DNA from: JAVBUZ01 sp031554725
GTDB lineage: Bacteria > Bacillota > Clostridia > Lachnospirales > Lachnospiraceae
NCBI GenBank assembly: GCA_031554725.1
Contig: JAVBUZ010000216.1
Span: forward strand, 1-9,523
Length of the DNA: 9,523 nt
Reading direction: 5' to 3'
The translations under genes were made by a program, and so were the position numbers. A model generated the notes under the pieces. The model was not told where the DNA came from, did not search any database, and saw only the letters and a program-made list of their open reading frames with translations. This document shows positions 1 to 7,381 of the stretch, in pieces. Numbering within the stretch: position 1 is the stretch's first letter; each line of letters opens with the position of its first letter.

Positions 1-486
1 ATTGATTTTGGTTCAACAGCAGCAGCATTTTCCGGCGGACAGGGAAAATTCACCATTGAATTTGAACCTCATGCAACTATGCTTGAGGAAAAAGGAGATG
101 GCTATGTTGTAGCTTCTCTAGGTGAGGATTCTGGCTTTGTACCCTATACAGCATTTTCTGCTAAAAAGAGTTATATTGATAAAAATCCCGATACAATACA
201 GTCATTTACCAATGGTTTACAAAAAGGTATGAACTATGTAAATACCCATACCCCTGAAGAAATTGCCAAGGTAATTAGTCCACAGTTTGCAGAAACCGAT
301 AAGGATATTTTAACAACGATAGTAACTCGTTATTATAATCAAAATACATGGAAGGATAATTTGATTTTTGAAGAGGATGCATTCCAACTATTACAAAATA
401 TTTTGGAAAGTGCGGGAGTGTTAGAAGATAGAGTGCCTTATGAAGAATTGGTGACCCAAGTCTTTGCACAAAAAGCAGTAGAATAG
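1..486 (+). CDS. ABC transporter substrate-binding protein, NMT1/SsuA-like (C-terminal part)
   Basis: This is the C-terminal 161 residues of a periplasmic-binding-type protein. The frame is open from the first base of the window, so the gene starts upstream and the internal ATG at 79 is not its start. The readable part has the look of the NMT1/THI5/SsuA family: an FxxEPxAT segment (residues about 20-26 of the fragment), then a GFVPYTAF strand, then a helical stretch (FTNGLQKGMNYVNTHTPEEIA) typical of the C-terminal lobe. Such lipoproteins sit outside the membrane and deliver sulfonates, pyrimidine or thiamine precursors, or similar small molecules to an ABC permease. The substrate cannot be told from this fragment. 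The signal peptide and lipobox lie outside the window. The permease and ATPase genes are not seen downstream, so if they exist they must be upstream. Transcription ends at the hairpin directly after the stop codon. The family call is fairly sure. Confidence 0.8.
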   Translation: MDFGSTAAAFSGGQGKFTIEFEPHATMLEEKGDGYVVASLGEDSGFVPYTAFSAKKSYIDKNPDTIQSFTNGLQKGMNYVNTHTPEEIAKVISPQFAETDKDILTTIVTRYYNQNTWKDNLIFEEDAFQLLQNILESAGVLEDRVPYEELVTQVFAQKAVE

Positions 487-489
487 ATA

Positions 490-534
490 AAAAAATATAC
501 ACATCCTCCTTAGTCGGAGATGTGTATATTTTTT
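490..534. terminator. Bidirectional rho-independent terminator
   Basis: A perfect 16-bp inverted repeat (490-505 with 519-534) continues, after one bulged C at 506, with TCC/GGA and a 6-nt loop. One arm starts with six A and the other ends with six T, so the hairpin plus U-tract works on both strands. It separates the converging solute-binding-protein gene and the XRE-regulator gene. The right arm is also the last codons of the minus-strand gene, whose TAA stop falls in the loop (510-512). Confidence 0.9.
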
Positions 535-998
535 ATTGCCCAAAGCTGTAAAGCCTTGGCATTGGTAGAAATCTTTTCTAAAGAGTCCAAGATGTTCTGA
601 AAGGTTGGTCTTTCAGATTCGGAAATAATACCATCTTCCGAAATGGAAATAAGTGACATGCGTAGTGCGTCAATATCCTTAAGTGAACCTAAAACCTTAA
701 GCGCAAGTCTGTCAAAATCATCAATAGTCACTTCTTTTACACTTGTCTTTCCGATAGAACACTCTCTTGCACAATAGGAATTGCAAAGCTCGGGGGTGTT
801 ATATGTTTTAGACATAGCTAAAACTTCTTCAGGATAAGGAACAATCGTATCTAATTCGATACGAGCAAGTCTAGTACGATCGATTCCCATAACCTCAGCA
901 ACCTTTTCACGGCTTGTAAATTCATCATTTATTTTTGAAGCCTCGTAACGTGCTTGATAATACATATTATCAGCAGCCTTTGTAGCTCTTTTTCCCAT
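510..998 (-). CDS. XRE-family helix-turn-helix transcriptional regulator
   Basis: This 162-residue protein has an HTH of the Cro/C1 (XRE) type at about residues 29-66: TSREKVAEVMGIDRTRLARIE is the two-helix core, followed by PYPEEVLAMSKTYN. A short Cys cluster follows (C72, C76, C80, spacing CxxxCxxxC), which might bind a metal or be redox-sensitive. The rest (about 85-160) is predicted helical and could be a dimerisation or effector region. I associate this compact regulator type with Clostridia and their phages and integrative elements, but no other element genes lie next to it. The start is set by AAAGGAG at 1007-1013 (minus strand), 8 nt before the ATG. It is divergently transcribed from the SPFH gene, so it may control itself and that operon; this is inference. 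Its last codons form the arm of the shared terminator. The target is unknown. Confidence 0.8.
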   Translation of the reverse strand: MGKRATKAADNMYYQARYEASKINDEFTSREKVAEVMGIDRTRLARIELDTIVPYPEEVLAMSKTYNTPELCNSYCARECSIGKTSVKEVTIDDFDRLALKVLGSLKDIDALRMSLISISEDGIISESERPTFQNILDSLEKISTNAKALQLWAIKNIHISD

Positions 999-1043
999 GG
1001 CAGATTCTCCTTTGTAAGTTATAATTCAAATAGCACTAAAAAT

Positions 1044-1072
1044 AGTTTATGAAACTTTGCATATTTTGTAAA
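1044..1072 (-). promoter_or_regulatory. Predicted sigma-A promoter of the XRE gene with overlapping inverted repeat
   Basis: On the minus strand, TTTACA (1067-1072) and TAAACT (1044-1049) are separated by 17 bp, a reasonable -35/-10 pair about 45 bp upstream of the XRE start codon. An inverted repeat AGTTT-ATG-AAACT (1044-1056) overlaps the -10 box and could be an operator for autoregulation. Box matches are imperfect and nothing experimental supports them. Confidence 0.4.
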
Positions 1073-1101
1073 GGAAAAAGTAGATTTGTTAAAAAAGTTT
1101 G

Positions 1102-1130
1102 TTGTGAAATATGGCCAAACTTGGTACAAT
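1102..1130 (+). promoter_or_regulatory. Predicted sigma-A promoter of the SPFH operon
   Basis: TTGTGA (1102-1107) and TACAAT (1125-1130) are 17 bp apart, and the -10 box carries the extended TGn element (TGG just before TACAAT). Transcription would begin near 1137. That leaves a short leader before the SPFH start at 1179 and rules out the TTG at 1086 as the start of that gene, because it would lie upstream of the transcript. Confidence 0.55.
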
Positions 1131-1178
1131 TGTCATAGACTGTATTTTAGAAAGACAGATAAAGATGGAGGGCGAAAT

Positions 1179-2402
1179 ATGGGATTAATTAAAGCATTTA
1201 AAAACGCATTTGGGAGTGCCATTGCGGATCAATATGGTGAATATTTTTACTGTGATTCCATATCCAGTGACATACTGGTTGTAAAGGGATTAAAAAGACT
1301 AACACCAGGAAAAAATCAGAATAACGGAACAGATAATATAATTTCAAATGGTTCTGTAGTAGCAGTTAATGAAGGTCAGTGTATGATTATTGTTGACCAA
1401 GGCAAGGTAGTTGAGTTATGTGCAGAGGCTGGAGAATTCATATATGATTCTTCTACAGAGCCTTCCATATTCTACGGTAACCTAGGCGAAAACATTATGA
1501 AAACCTTTGCTACCATTGGTAGAAGAACCAAGTTTGGTGGAAATACTGGCAAGGATCAGAGAATATATTATTTCAATACCAAAGAAATATTAAATAATCT
1601 TTTCGGAACCTCTAGCCCTGTTCCATTTCGTGTAGTAGATTCAAATATCGGTCTCGATGTTGATATTGCACTTAGATGTAATGGTGAATATACATATAAA
1701 ATCATTGACCCTCTTTTGTTCTACACAAATGTTTGTGGAAATGTGGTAAGTGAATATAGAAAATCAGAATTGGCAAGTCAGTTAAAGGGTGAGTTAGTTA
1801 CAGCACTTCAGCCTGCATTTGCAACCATTTCAGCCCAAGGGGTTCGTTACAGTGCCGTAGTTGCACATTCAAAGGAGCTTACCTTAGCACTAAATGAAGA
1901 GTTGTCAGAGCAGTGGTCTAGACTTAGGGGCATTGAGATGGTTTCGATGACCATCAATGTAAAAGCTTCTGAAGAAGACGAAGAAATGATTAAAAACCTA
2001 CAAAAGACAGCAGTATTTCGTCAGACAGATATGGCAGCGGCCAACCTTTCGATGGCTCAGGCAGAAGCGATGAAGTCAGCAGCAGCGAATACCTCTACTG
2101 GTCCAATGATGGCCTTTGCGGGTATGAACATGGCCAATATGGTTGGGGGCATGGATTCCAATACCTTGTTTGCAATGGGACAGAAAAATACTCAGCCCAC
2201 GAAACCAGCGGATGCAGGATGGACTTGTACTTGCGGTCAGATAAACAAAGGAAAGTTCTGTATGGAGTGCGGAGCAAAGAAACCAGAAGGGGCTCCAATC
2301 TATAAATGTGATAAGTGTGGATATGAACCAGCAAATCCAGCAAATCCTCCAAAATTCTGCCCAGAATGTGGAGATGCGTTTGATGATAATGATAAACAAT
2401 AA
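1179..2402 (+). CDS. SPFH-domain protein with two C-terminal zinc ribbons (YdjI-like)
   Basis: This 407-residue protein resembles the bacterial YdjI group of SPFH proteins, also annotated as 'virion core protein-like'. An N-terminal region (about 1-75, starting MGLIKAFKNAFGSA) leads into an SPFH/band-7 domain (about 60-290) with strands such as GSVVAVNEGQCMIIVDQGKV. Next is an Ala/Met-rich linker (about 290-345), then two zinc ribbons: C350/C352...C361/C364 and C377/C380...C394/C397. No transmembrane segment is evident, so it is probably a membrane-associated cytoplasmic scaffold. In Bacillus subtilis the related YdjI is encoded with zinc-ribbon partners next to a PspA homologue in an envelope-stress operon. 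A similar role here is inference. The start is chosen because GGAGGG (1167-1172) lies 6 nt upstream and a predicted promoter lies at 1102-1130; the longer frame from TTG at 1086 lacks both. The next gene also encodes a zinc-ribbon protein. Confidence 0.85.
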   Translation: MGLIKAFKNAFGSAIADQYGEYFYCDSISSDILVVKGLKRLTPGKNQNNGTDNIISNGSVVAVNEGQCMIIVDQGKVVELCAEAGEFIYDSSTEPSIFYGNLGENIMKTFATIGRRTKFGGNTGKDQRIYYFNTKEILNNLFGTSSPVPFRVVDSNIGLDVDIALRCNGEYTYKIIDPLLFYTNVCGNVVSEYRKSELASQLKGELVTALQPAFATISAQGVRYSAVVAHSKELTLALNEELSEQWSRLRGIEMVSMTINVKASEEDEEMIKNLQKTAVFRQTDMAAANLSMAQAEAMKSAAANTSTGPMMAFAGMNMANMVGGMDSNTLFAMGQKNTQPTKPADAGWTCTCGQINKGKFCMECGAKKPEGAPIYKCDKCGYEPANPANPPKFCPECGDAFDDNDKQ

Positions 2403-2416
2403 TGAAAATTAAAATA

Positions 2417-2450
2417 GACAATGGCGGGGCAGATACCTCGCCAATTTGTC
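2417..2450 (+). other. Intercistronic hairpin
   Basis: GACAA (2417-2421) plus TGGCGGGG (2422-2429) pair with CCTCGCCA (2436-2443) and TTGTC (2446-2450). There is one G-U pair, a 2-nt bulge (AT, 2444-2445) and a 6-nt loop. The GC-rich stem is strong for such AT-rich DNA. No T-tract follows, so it is not an ordinary terminator. It ends 4 nt before the AAGGTGGAG ribosome binding site of the next gene and could affect mRNA stability, processing or translation there. Confidence 0.6.
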
Positions 2451-2469
2451 TTACAAGGTGGAGAATTCG

Positions 2470-3231
2470 ATGGCAATTATAATCAGCTTAATTATACTGT
2501 TAGTTCTTTTTTTTGCTGCGATAGTGGTGTTATATGTAATATATCAAAATGTAAGAAGGAAAATCAGAAGCTTTTCCAATGAACTTTTGGGAACATCTTC
2601 GCTATTTGATGGCTTCAATCAAATTCAGCAAGAATACTCGACAACCCCAAAATCTGTTTCAGCAGCAACTAGCTTGCATTTGCCAAGAATATCCAAAGAC
2701 TTTCCAGACTTTCATTATGAGGAAATGAAAGTTAGAGCAGAGAATGTACTGACTTCTTACCTTAGAGCGATGGATCAAAAGGAAGCCTTACATTTATCAG
2801 AAGGAACCAATGAACTAAGAAATAAACTGGCTATGCAGATAGAAATGCTAGATGCAAGGCAGACGGATGTACATTATGACAATGTGCGCATACATAGAAC
2901 AGAAATTAATCAATATAAGAAAGATAGAGCAAGATGTAGTATTATGTTTCAATCTGCGGTAGAATATGTTTACTACGCTGAAACGAATGGAAACGTGACT
3001 GGTGGAAACAAGAATTATAAAACCCAATCAAAATACAACGTCGAGCTTATATATATACAAGATCGAGAAATTATCGAGAAAACTTCGGACAAGGCATTGG
3101 CGGTTAATTGCCCTAATTGTGGAGCACCACTTTCTGGGGTAGGAGCCAAGATTTGTGCCTATTGTGATTCGCCCATTGTTGAATTTAATATTCGCTCATG
3201 GAACTTTAGCGATGTGGAAGAAGTGAAGTAA
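2470..3231 (+). CDS. Membrane-anchored Tim44-like protein with C-terminal zinc ribbon
   Basis: This 253-residue protein has one strongly hydrophobic segment at its N-terminus (about residues 2-25), followed by a basic stretch (RRKIR). That predicts a membrane anchor with the rest in the cytoplasm. Residues about 70-200 (FPDFHYEEMKVRAENVLTSY and on) resemble the Tim44-like/NTF2-fold domain: helix, acidic 'MDQKEA' turn, then alternating strands ending in VELIYIQDRE. A zinc ribbon follows (C214, C217, C229, C232). The ATG at 2470 is preferred over an in-frame TTG at 2446 because AAGGTGGAG (2455-2463) lies 6 nt before it and the TTG sits in a hairpin. It follows the SPFH gene by 67 bp and is probably co-transcribed. 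The shared zinc-ribbon ends suggest a membrane-bound partner for the SPFH protein (inference). The Tim44-like call rests on pattern only and is less sure than the anchor and ribbon. Confidence 0.7.
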   Translation: MAIIISLIILLVLFFAAIVVLYVIYQNVRRKIRSFSNELLGTSSLFDGFNQIQQEYSTTPKSVSAATSLHLPRISKDFPDFHYEEMKVRAENVLTSYLRAMDQKEALHLSEGTNELRNKLAMQIEMLDARQTDVHYDNVRIHRTEINQYKKDRARCSIMFQSAVEYVYYAETNGNVTGGNKNYKTQSKYNVELIYIQDREIIEKTSDKALAVNCPNCGAPLSGVGAKICAYCDSPIVEFNIRSWNFSDVEEVK

Positions 3232-3268
3232 AATTAGAAAAAGAGTTTAAAAGGAGCACATTACATAG

Positions 3269-5527
3269 ATGGGAAGTTACGATACGTTAAATAACAAACA
3301 GCAAGAAGCAGTATATCAGGCGGATGGACCGGTGCTAATATTAGCGGGTGCGGGAAGTGGAAAAACCAAAGCACTTACTCATAGAATTGCTTATTTGATT
3401 GAAGAAATGGGTGTTAATCCATGGAATATTTTAGCCATTACCTTTACTAATAAAGCAGCAGGAGAAATGAGAGAGCGTGTAGACGATATTGTAGGTTTTG
3501 GCTCTGAACAAATTTGGGTATCGACCTTTCACTCTACCTGTGTACGAATTCTCAGGCGCTATAGTGATAAGATTGGTTATGACAATAACTTTACAATCTA
3601 TGATACAGATGATCAAAAAACATTGATAAAGGATATTTCAAAACGGTTACAGCTTGATCCTAAGGTCTATAAAGAACGTAGCCTTATGAGTGCAATATCA
3701 TCTGCCAAGGATGAATTAATCACCCCAATTGAGTATGAATTGAGCACCATGGGGGATTATAATAAAAAGAAAATTGCTTCTGTATACAAGGAATACCAAG
3801 CAGCATTAAAAAAGAATAATGCCATGGACTTTGATGATTTAATTGTAAAAACGGTAGAGCTTTTTAAAAATTGTCCAGAGGTTTTAAATTACTACCAAGA
3901 GCGTTTTCGCTATATCATGGTAGATGAATATCAAGATACCAATACTGCCCAGTTTGAATTAATAAGAGTATTAGCGGATAAGTATAGAAATATTTGTGTG
4001 GTTGGTGACGATGACCAGTCCATTTACAAGTTTAGAGGTGCAAACATCCGAAATATTTTAGACTTTGAAAAAGTATATCGAGAAGCCAAGGTTATAAAAC
4101 TAGAGCAAAACTATCGTTCTACACAAAACGTATTAGATGCAGCCAATGCAGTAATTGCAAACAATAAGGGAAGAAAGGACAAACAGCTTTGGACCGAAAA
4201 AGAAGCTGGTAATCGCATCCACCTTAGACAGTTTGATACCGCATATGAGGAAGCGGAATACATTGCAGAGGATATTGCAAAAAAAGCGCGAAGAGGCGAA
4301 TTAAACTACGGAGATTCGGCAATCCTTTATCGTACCAATGCTCAAGCTAGACTTTTAGAAGAAAAGCTTATTATGGAATCGGTGCCTTATGATGTAGTAG
4401 GAGGAACAAACTTTTACTCTAGACGAGAGATTAAGGATATTTTGGCATATCTAAAGACTATTGATAATGCCAAGGACGACATTGCGGTAAAGAGGATTAT
4501 CAATATTCCCAAGCGAGGAATTGGAGCAACAACTATCACGAAGGTACAGGATTACGCAGATATGCGCAATATTGGTTTTTTTGAGGCCTTAGAAGAAGCT
4601 GAGCAGATTATTGCGATTGGAAAAAGTGCGGCAAAGCTTACGAGCTTTGTACAACTTATTCAAACATTTCGTAGCAAGCTAGCATATTATAGTCTAATGG
4701 ATTTGATGGAGGATATTTTAGAAAAAACGGCTTATATCCAGGAGCTGACAGATTCTAATGATGAGGATGCAGAGGATCGTATCAACAACATCAATGAACT
4801 ACTTTCTAAGGTAGCAAGCTATGTTGAAACACAAGATGACCCAACTTTAAGTGAATTTTTAGAAGAAGTTGCACTTGTGGCGGATATTGACGGCGTAACT
4901 GCGGATAATAACAAGGTACTTCTTATGACCTTGCATAGTGCTAAGGGACTTGAATTTCCATATGTATACTTAGCAGGAATGGAGGATGGTGTATTCCCAG
5001 GTTATATGTCCATTGTATCAGACTCTAAGGAGGACTTAGAGGAGGAAAGACGTTTAGCTTATGTGGGTATTACTAGAGCAAAAGAGGATTTAACCTTAAC
5101 CTGCGCAAAAATGCGAATGCTACGTGGAGAAACACAATATAATCCAATTAGCCGTTTCGTAAGAGAAATACCAACGAACCTAATGGATAACACAGTACCA
5201 GCACCAAAGAGAAACCCGGATGACATGGTAGACCTTAGACCGAAAGCTACATTAAAACCGAAGGTTACTTCCTATGTCGATAAACCTTTTATTGCAAGAG
5301 GAATTGGTGAACTGAATAATTTAGCTGGTATATCTAAAGGTGGAACCATGGAAGCACCTGGCGAGCTGGAATATCAGATTGGAGATCAGGTAAAGCACAT
5401 AAAATATGGCGATGGTAAGGTGCTAAATATAGTAAAAGAACCTAGAGATTATAAGGTGACAGTAGATTTTGAAAAGGTAGGACAAAAAATCATGTATGCT
5501 TCCTTTGCAAAATTGAAAAGAATATAG
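3269..5527 (+). CDS. pcrA: ATP-dependent DNA helicase PcrA (UvrD/Rep family, SF1A)
   Basis: This is a 3'-5' DNA helicase that acts in nucleotide-excision and transcription-coupled repair, in clearing RecA filaments, and in rolling-circle replication. At 752 residues it has the usual PcrA length. All superfamily-1A motifs are readable: Walker A AGAGSGKT (26-33), Walker B VDEYQDTN (218-225), motif III GDDDQSIYKFRG (246-257), motif IV QNYRST (280-285), motif V TLHSAKGLEF (554-563) and motif VI AYVGITRAKE (597-606). The C-terminal YQIGDQVKHIKYGDGKV (from about 702) is the Tudor-like domain that in PcrA contacts RNA polymerase. The start is firm: an in-frame TAG immediately precedes the ATG and AAAAGGAG lies at 3249-3256, though the 12-nt spacing is long and may lower translation. 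It lies 37 bp after the Tim44-like gene and 31 bp before the next, which suggests one transcript. Confidence 0.97.
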   Translation: MGSYDTLNNKQQEAVYQADGPVLILAGAGSGKTKALTHRIAYLIEEMGVNPWNILAITFTNKAAGEMRERVDDIVGFGSEQIWVSTFHSTCVRILRRYSDKIGYDNNFTIYDTDDQKTLIKDISKRLQLDPKVYKERSLMSAISSAKDELITPIEYELSTMGDYNKKKIASVYKEYQAALKKNNAMDFDDLIVKTVELFKNCPEVLNYYQERFRYIMVDEYQDTNTAQFELIRVLADKYRNICVVGDDDQSIYKFRGANIRNILDFEKVYREAKVIKLEQNYRSTQNVLDAANAVIANNKGRKDKQLWTEKEAGNRIHLRQFDTAYEEAEYIAEDIAKKARRGELNYGDSAILYRTNAQARLLEEKLIMESVPYDVVGGTNFYSRREIKDILAYLKTIDNAKDDIAVKRIINIPKRGIGATTITKVQDYADMRNIGFFEALEEAEQIIAIGKSAAKLTSFVQLIQTFRSKLAYYSLMDLMEDILEKTAYIQELTDSNDEDAEDRINNINELLSKVASYVETQDDPTLSEFLEEVALVADIDGVTADNNKVLLMTLHSAKGLEFPYVYLAGMEDGVFPGYMSIVSDSKEDLEEERRLAYVGITRAKEDLTLTCAKMRMLRGETQYNPISRFVREIPTNLMDNTVPAPKRNPDDMVDLRPKATLKPKVTSYVDKPFIARGIGELNNLAGISKGGTMEAPGELEYQIGDQVKHIKYGDGKVLNIVKEPRDYKVTVDFEKVGQKIMYASFAKLKRI

Positions 5528-5558
5528 TAAAATGGAAACTGAAAGGTAGGTATAGGGT

Positions 5559-5813
5559 ATGAGCAAATTAGAAACAATTTTGGATGCGACAAAGCTAAAT
5601 GAATTATTGGGTAAAAAAGAAGAGAAAAAGAAATGTAATGTAGTTCTTTGGATATTCGCGATTATAGGTGTTGTAGTAGCTGTTGCAGCGATTGCATATG
5701 CATTATATCGTTACTTTAAGCCAGATTATCTTGACGAATTCGAAGATGACTTTGAAGACGAGTTTGAAGATGAAGATGATTTCTTTGAGGATGAAACAGA
5801 TACAGAAGAATAG
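5559..5813 (+). CDS. Small single-pass membrane protein with acidic tail (DUF4366-like?)
   Basis: This is an 84-residue protein. A polar N-terminus (LETILDATKLNELLGKKEEKKK, about residues 4-25) precedes one hydrophobic helix (about 27-50, VVLWIFAIIGVVVAVAAIAYAL). A tyrosine-containing YRYFKP border and a very acidic tail (55-84), almost entirely D, E and F, follow. The basic residues before the helix and the acidic tail after it do not settle the orientation clearly. I recall similar small proteins in Lachnospiraceae annotated as DUF4366-containing, but this is from memory and not certain. No function is known to me. AAAGGTAGG (5542-5550) lies 8 nt before the ATG. The gene sits 31 bp after pcrA and 12 bp before rlmD, so it is almost surely co-transcribed with both. 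Confidence 0.8.
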   Translation: MSKLETILDATKLNELLGKKEEKKKCNVVLWIFAIIGVVVAVAAIAYALYRYFKPDYLDEFEDDFEDEFEDEDDFFEDETDTEE

Positions 5814-5825
5814 GTGTGAATCAAT

Positions 5826-7205
5826 ATGAAAAAAGGACAGGTATATCAAGGTGTTGTTGAGAGAGTTGACTTTCCAAACAAGGGAGTAGTAAAGGTTGGG
5901 GAGGAAACTTGTATCGTAAAAAGCAGCCTGCCCGGTCAAAAAATAGAATTTGGTGTAAACAAAGTCAGAAAAGGGAAGGCGGAAGGCCGTTTACTACAGG
6001 TGATGGAAAAGTCGCCTCTAGAAACAGGTAGTCCGTGTTCCCATTTTGGTGTGTGTGGTGGTTGTACTTATCTATCCTTAAAATATGATTACCAGCTACA
6101 AATTAAAGAGGAGCAGGTAAAAAAACTTTTGGATAGTGTTTTGCACAAACAAGACACACCATACATATGGGAAGGGATTAAAGGTAGTCCGGCTCAGTAC
6201 GAATACCGTAATAAAATGGAGTTTTCTTTTGGCGATGAAAGAAAGGATGGGCCTCTATCCTTAGGTATGCACAAAAGAGGAAGCTTTTATGATGTAGTAA
6301 CAGTAGATGACTGTAAAATCGTGGACGAAGATTATCGTCAAATTTTAAATTCTACCTTAGAATATTTCAAGGATAAAAACGTGTCTTATTATCATAGAAT
6401 GCGCGGAGAGGGCTTTTTACGTCACTTATTAGTGCGTAAAGCTGTAAAGACACAGGAAATTCTAATAGCACTTGTTACCACTTCACAAGGTGAAATAGAA
6501 GAAGGGGTAATTGAAGGCTTTAAAGATATGCTGCTTGCGTTATCGCTAAATGGTAGCATTGCAGGTGTCTTACATATTATCAATGACTCTGTGGCAGATA
6601 TTGTTAAAAGCGACGAAACGAAAATACTTTATGGGCAGGACTATTTTTATGAAGAGCTTTTAGGACTAAGATTTAAAATTTCAACCTTCTCCTTCTTCCA
6701 GACCAATTCCCTGGGAGCAGAGGTTTTGTATGAAACAGCAAGAGAATACATTGGGGAGCTAGGCTCTGATAAAATTGTATTTGATTTATATAGCGGAACA
6801 GGAACCATTGCACAGCTTATGGCACCAGTAGCTAAAAAAGTAATTGGTGTTGAAATTGTAGAAGAGGCTGTGGAAGCAGCCAAGAAAAATGCACAGCTTA
6901 ACGGACTAAGTAACTGTGAGTTTATTGCGGGCGACGTGCTTAAGGTGCTGGATGAGGTAGAAGAGAAGCCAGATATGATTATCCTTGACCCTCCTCGAGA
7001 TGGCATCCATCCTAAGGCACTGCCTAAGATTATTAACTACGGTGTAGACCGTATTGTATATGTTTCCTGTAAACCAACAAGTTTAGTTAGGGACTTGGAG
7101 GTATTCTTGAAAAACGGATATGTTGTAGAAAAAGCGACGGCCGTAGATCAATTCCCTTGGACAGCGAATTGTGAAACCATCGTTCTCTTATCTAAACAAA
7201 AGTAA
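5826..7205 (+). CDS. rlmD: 23S rRNA (uracil-5-)-methyltransferase, RlmD/RlmCD (TrmA/RumA family)
   Basis: This enzyme methylates C5 of a uracil in 23S rRNA using S-adenosylmethionine. In E. coli RlmD targets U1939; some Gram-positive homologues (RlmCD) also act on U747, and the sequence does not tell which applies. In its 459 residues one sees an N-terminal TRAM RNA-binding domain (1-60) and four cysteines for a 4Fe-4S cluster (C71, C77, C80, C163). The SAM-binding motif is DLYSGTGTIAQ (320-330). DPPRDG (388-393) is followed by the catalytic nucleophile C415 in VSCKP and the general base E450 in NCE. All key residues are present. Family length is normal. The start is set by an in-frame TGA at 5817-5819 and a weak AGGTG site (5812-5816). 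It is the last gene of the run and is followed by a direct-repeat copy and a strong terminator. Confidence 0.95.
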   Translation: MKKGQVYQGVVERVDFPNKGVVKVGEETCIVKSSLPGQKIEFGVNKVRKGKAEGRLLQVMEKSPLETGSPCSHFGVCGGCTYLSLKYDYQLQIKEEQVKKLLDSVLHKQDTPYIWEGIKGSPAQYEYRNKMEFSFGDERKDGPLSLGMHKRGSFYDVVTVDDCKIVDEDYRQILNSTLEYFKDKNVSYYHRMRGEGFLRHLLVRKAVKTQEILIALVTTSQGEIEEGVIEGFKDMLLALSLNGSIAGVLHIINDSVADIVKSDETKILYGQDYFYEELLGLRFKISTFSFFQTNSLGAEVLYETAREYIGELGSDKIVFDLYSGTGTIAQLMAPVAKKVIGVEIVEEAVEAAKKNAQLNGLSNCEFIAGDVLKVLDEVEEKPDMIILDPPRDGIHPKALPKIINYGVDRIVYVSCKPTSLVRDLEVFLKNGYVVEKATAVDQFPWTANCETIVLLSKQK

Positions 7206-7258
7206 AGGCTGTAAGAAAGAAAAAAGATTGTTTAATTCCAAGATATTATGGTTTAATT
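7197..7258 (+). repeat. 3'-end direct repeat, copy 1
   Basis: About 45 bp (7210-7255) after the rlmD stop matches 9195-9239 after the GNAT-gene stop, with only two base changes and two single-base indels in the core (GTAAGAAAGAAAAAA, then TTTAATTCCAAGAT, then TTATG). The similarity weakly continues into the last codons, which encode Gln-Lys-stop in both genes. Copy 1 is followed 12 bp later by a terminator. Confidence 0.8.
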
Positions 7259-7270
7259 AAAAAGCATAAT

Positions 7271-7321
7271 AGGGCAAAAGCTAAGTTGAATGAATAAGAG
7301 TTAGCTTTTGCCCTGTTTTTT
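7271..7321 (+). terminator. Rho-independent terminator of the pcrA-rlmD run
   Basis: A perfect 14-bp inverted repeat, AGGGCAAAAGCTAA (7271-7284) with TTAGCTTTTGCCCT (7301-7314), has a 16-nt loop and is followed by G then six T (7316-7321). It closes the plus-strand operon. Confidence 0.92.
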
Positions 7322-7381
7322 AATTCGCTACTGTTAGGGACTAAGAGAAAGAAAACAGAGGAAAGAATACCTTGGTCTGAA

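Noticed and set aside
1086..1178. Extension of the SPFH gene upstream to a TTG at 1086
   Set aside because: No ribosome binding site precedes it, it lies upstream of the predicted promoter, and the added 31 residues do not fit the family; ATG 1179 has GGAGGG at ideal spacing.
999..1178. Riboswitch or small RNA in the divergent intergenic region
   Set aside because: Only about 40 nt of leader remain after the predicted start of the SPFH transcript, and no conserved riboswitch core is visible.
2076..2421. Minus-strand open frames opposite the end of the SPFH gene
   Set aside because: They are antisense shadows of the zinc-ribbon coding region, with no ribosome binding site or family resemblance.
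2446..2469. TTG start at 2446 for the Tim44-like gene
   Set aside because: It lies within a strong hairpin arm and lacks a ribosome binding site; ATG 2470 has AAGGTGGAG 6 nt upstream and starts right at the membrane anchor.
6647..7006. Minus-strand open frame opposite rlmD
   Set aside because: Low-complexity Ser/Ala-rich shadow of the methyltransferase domain.
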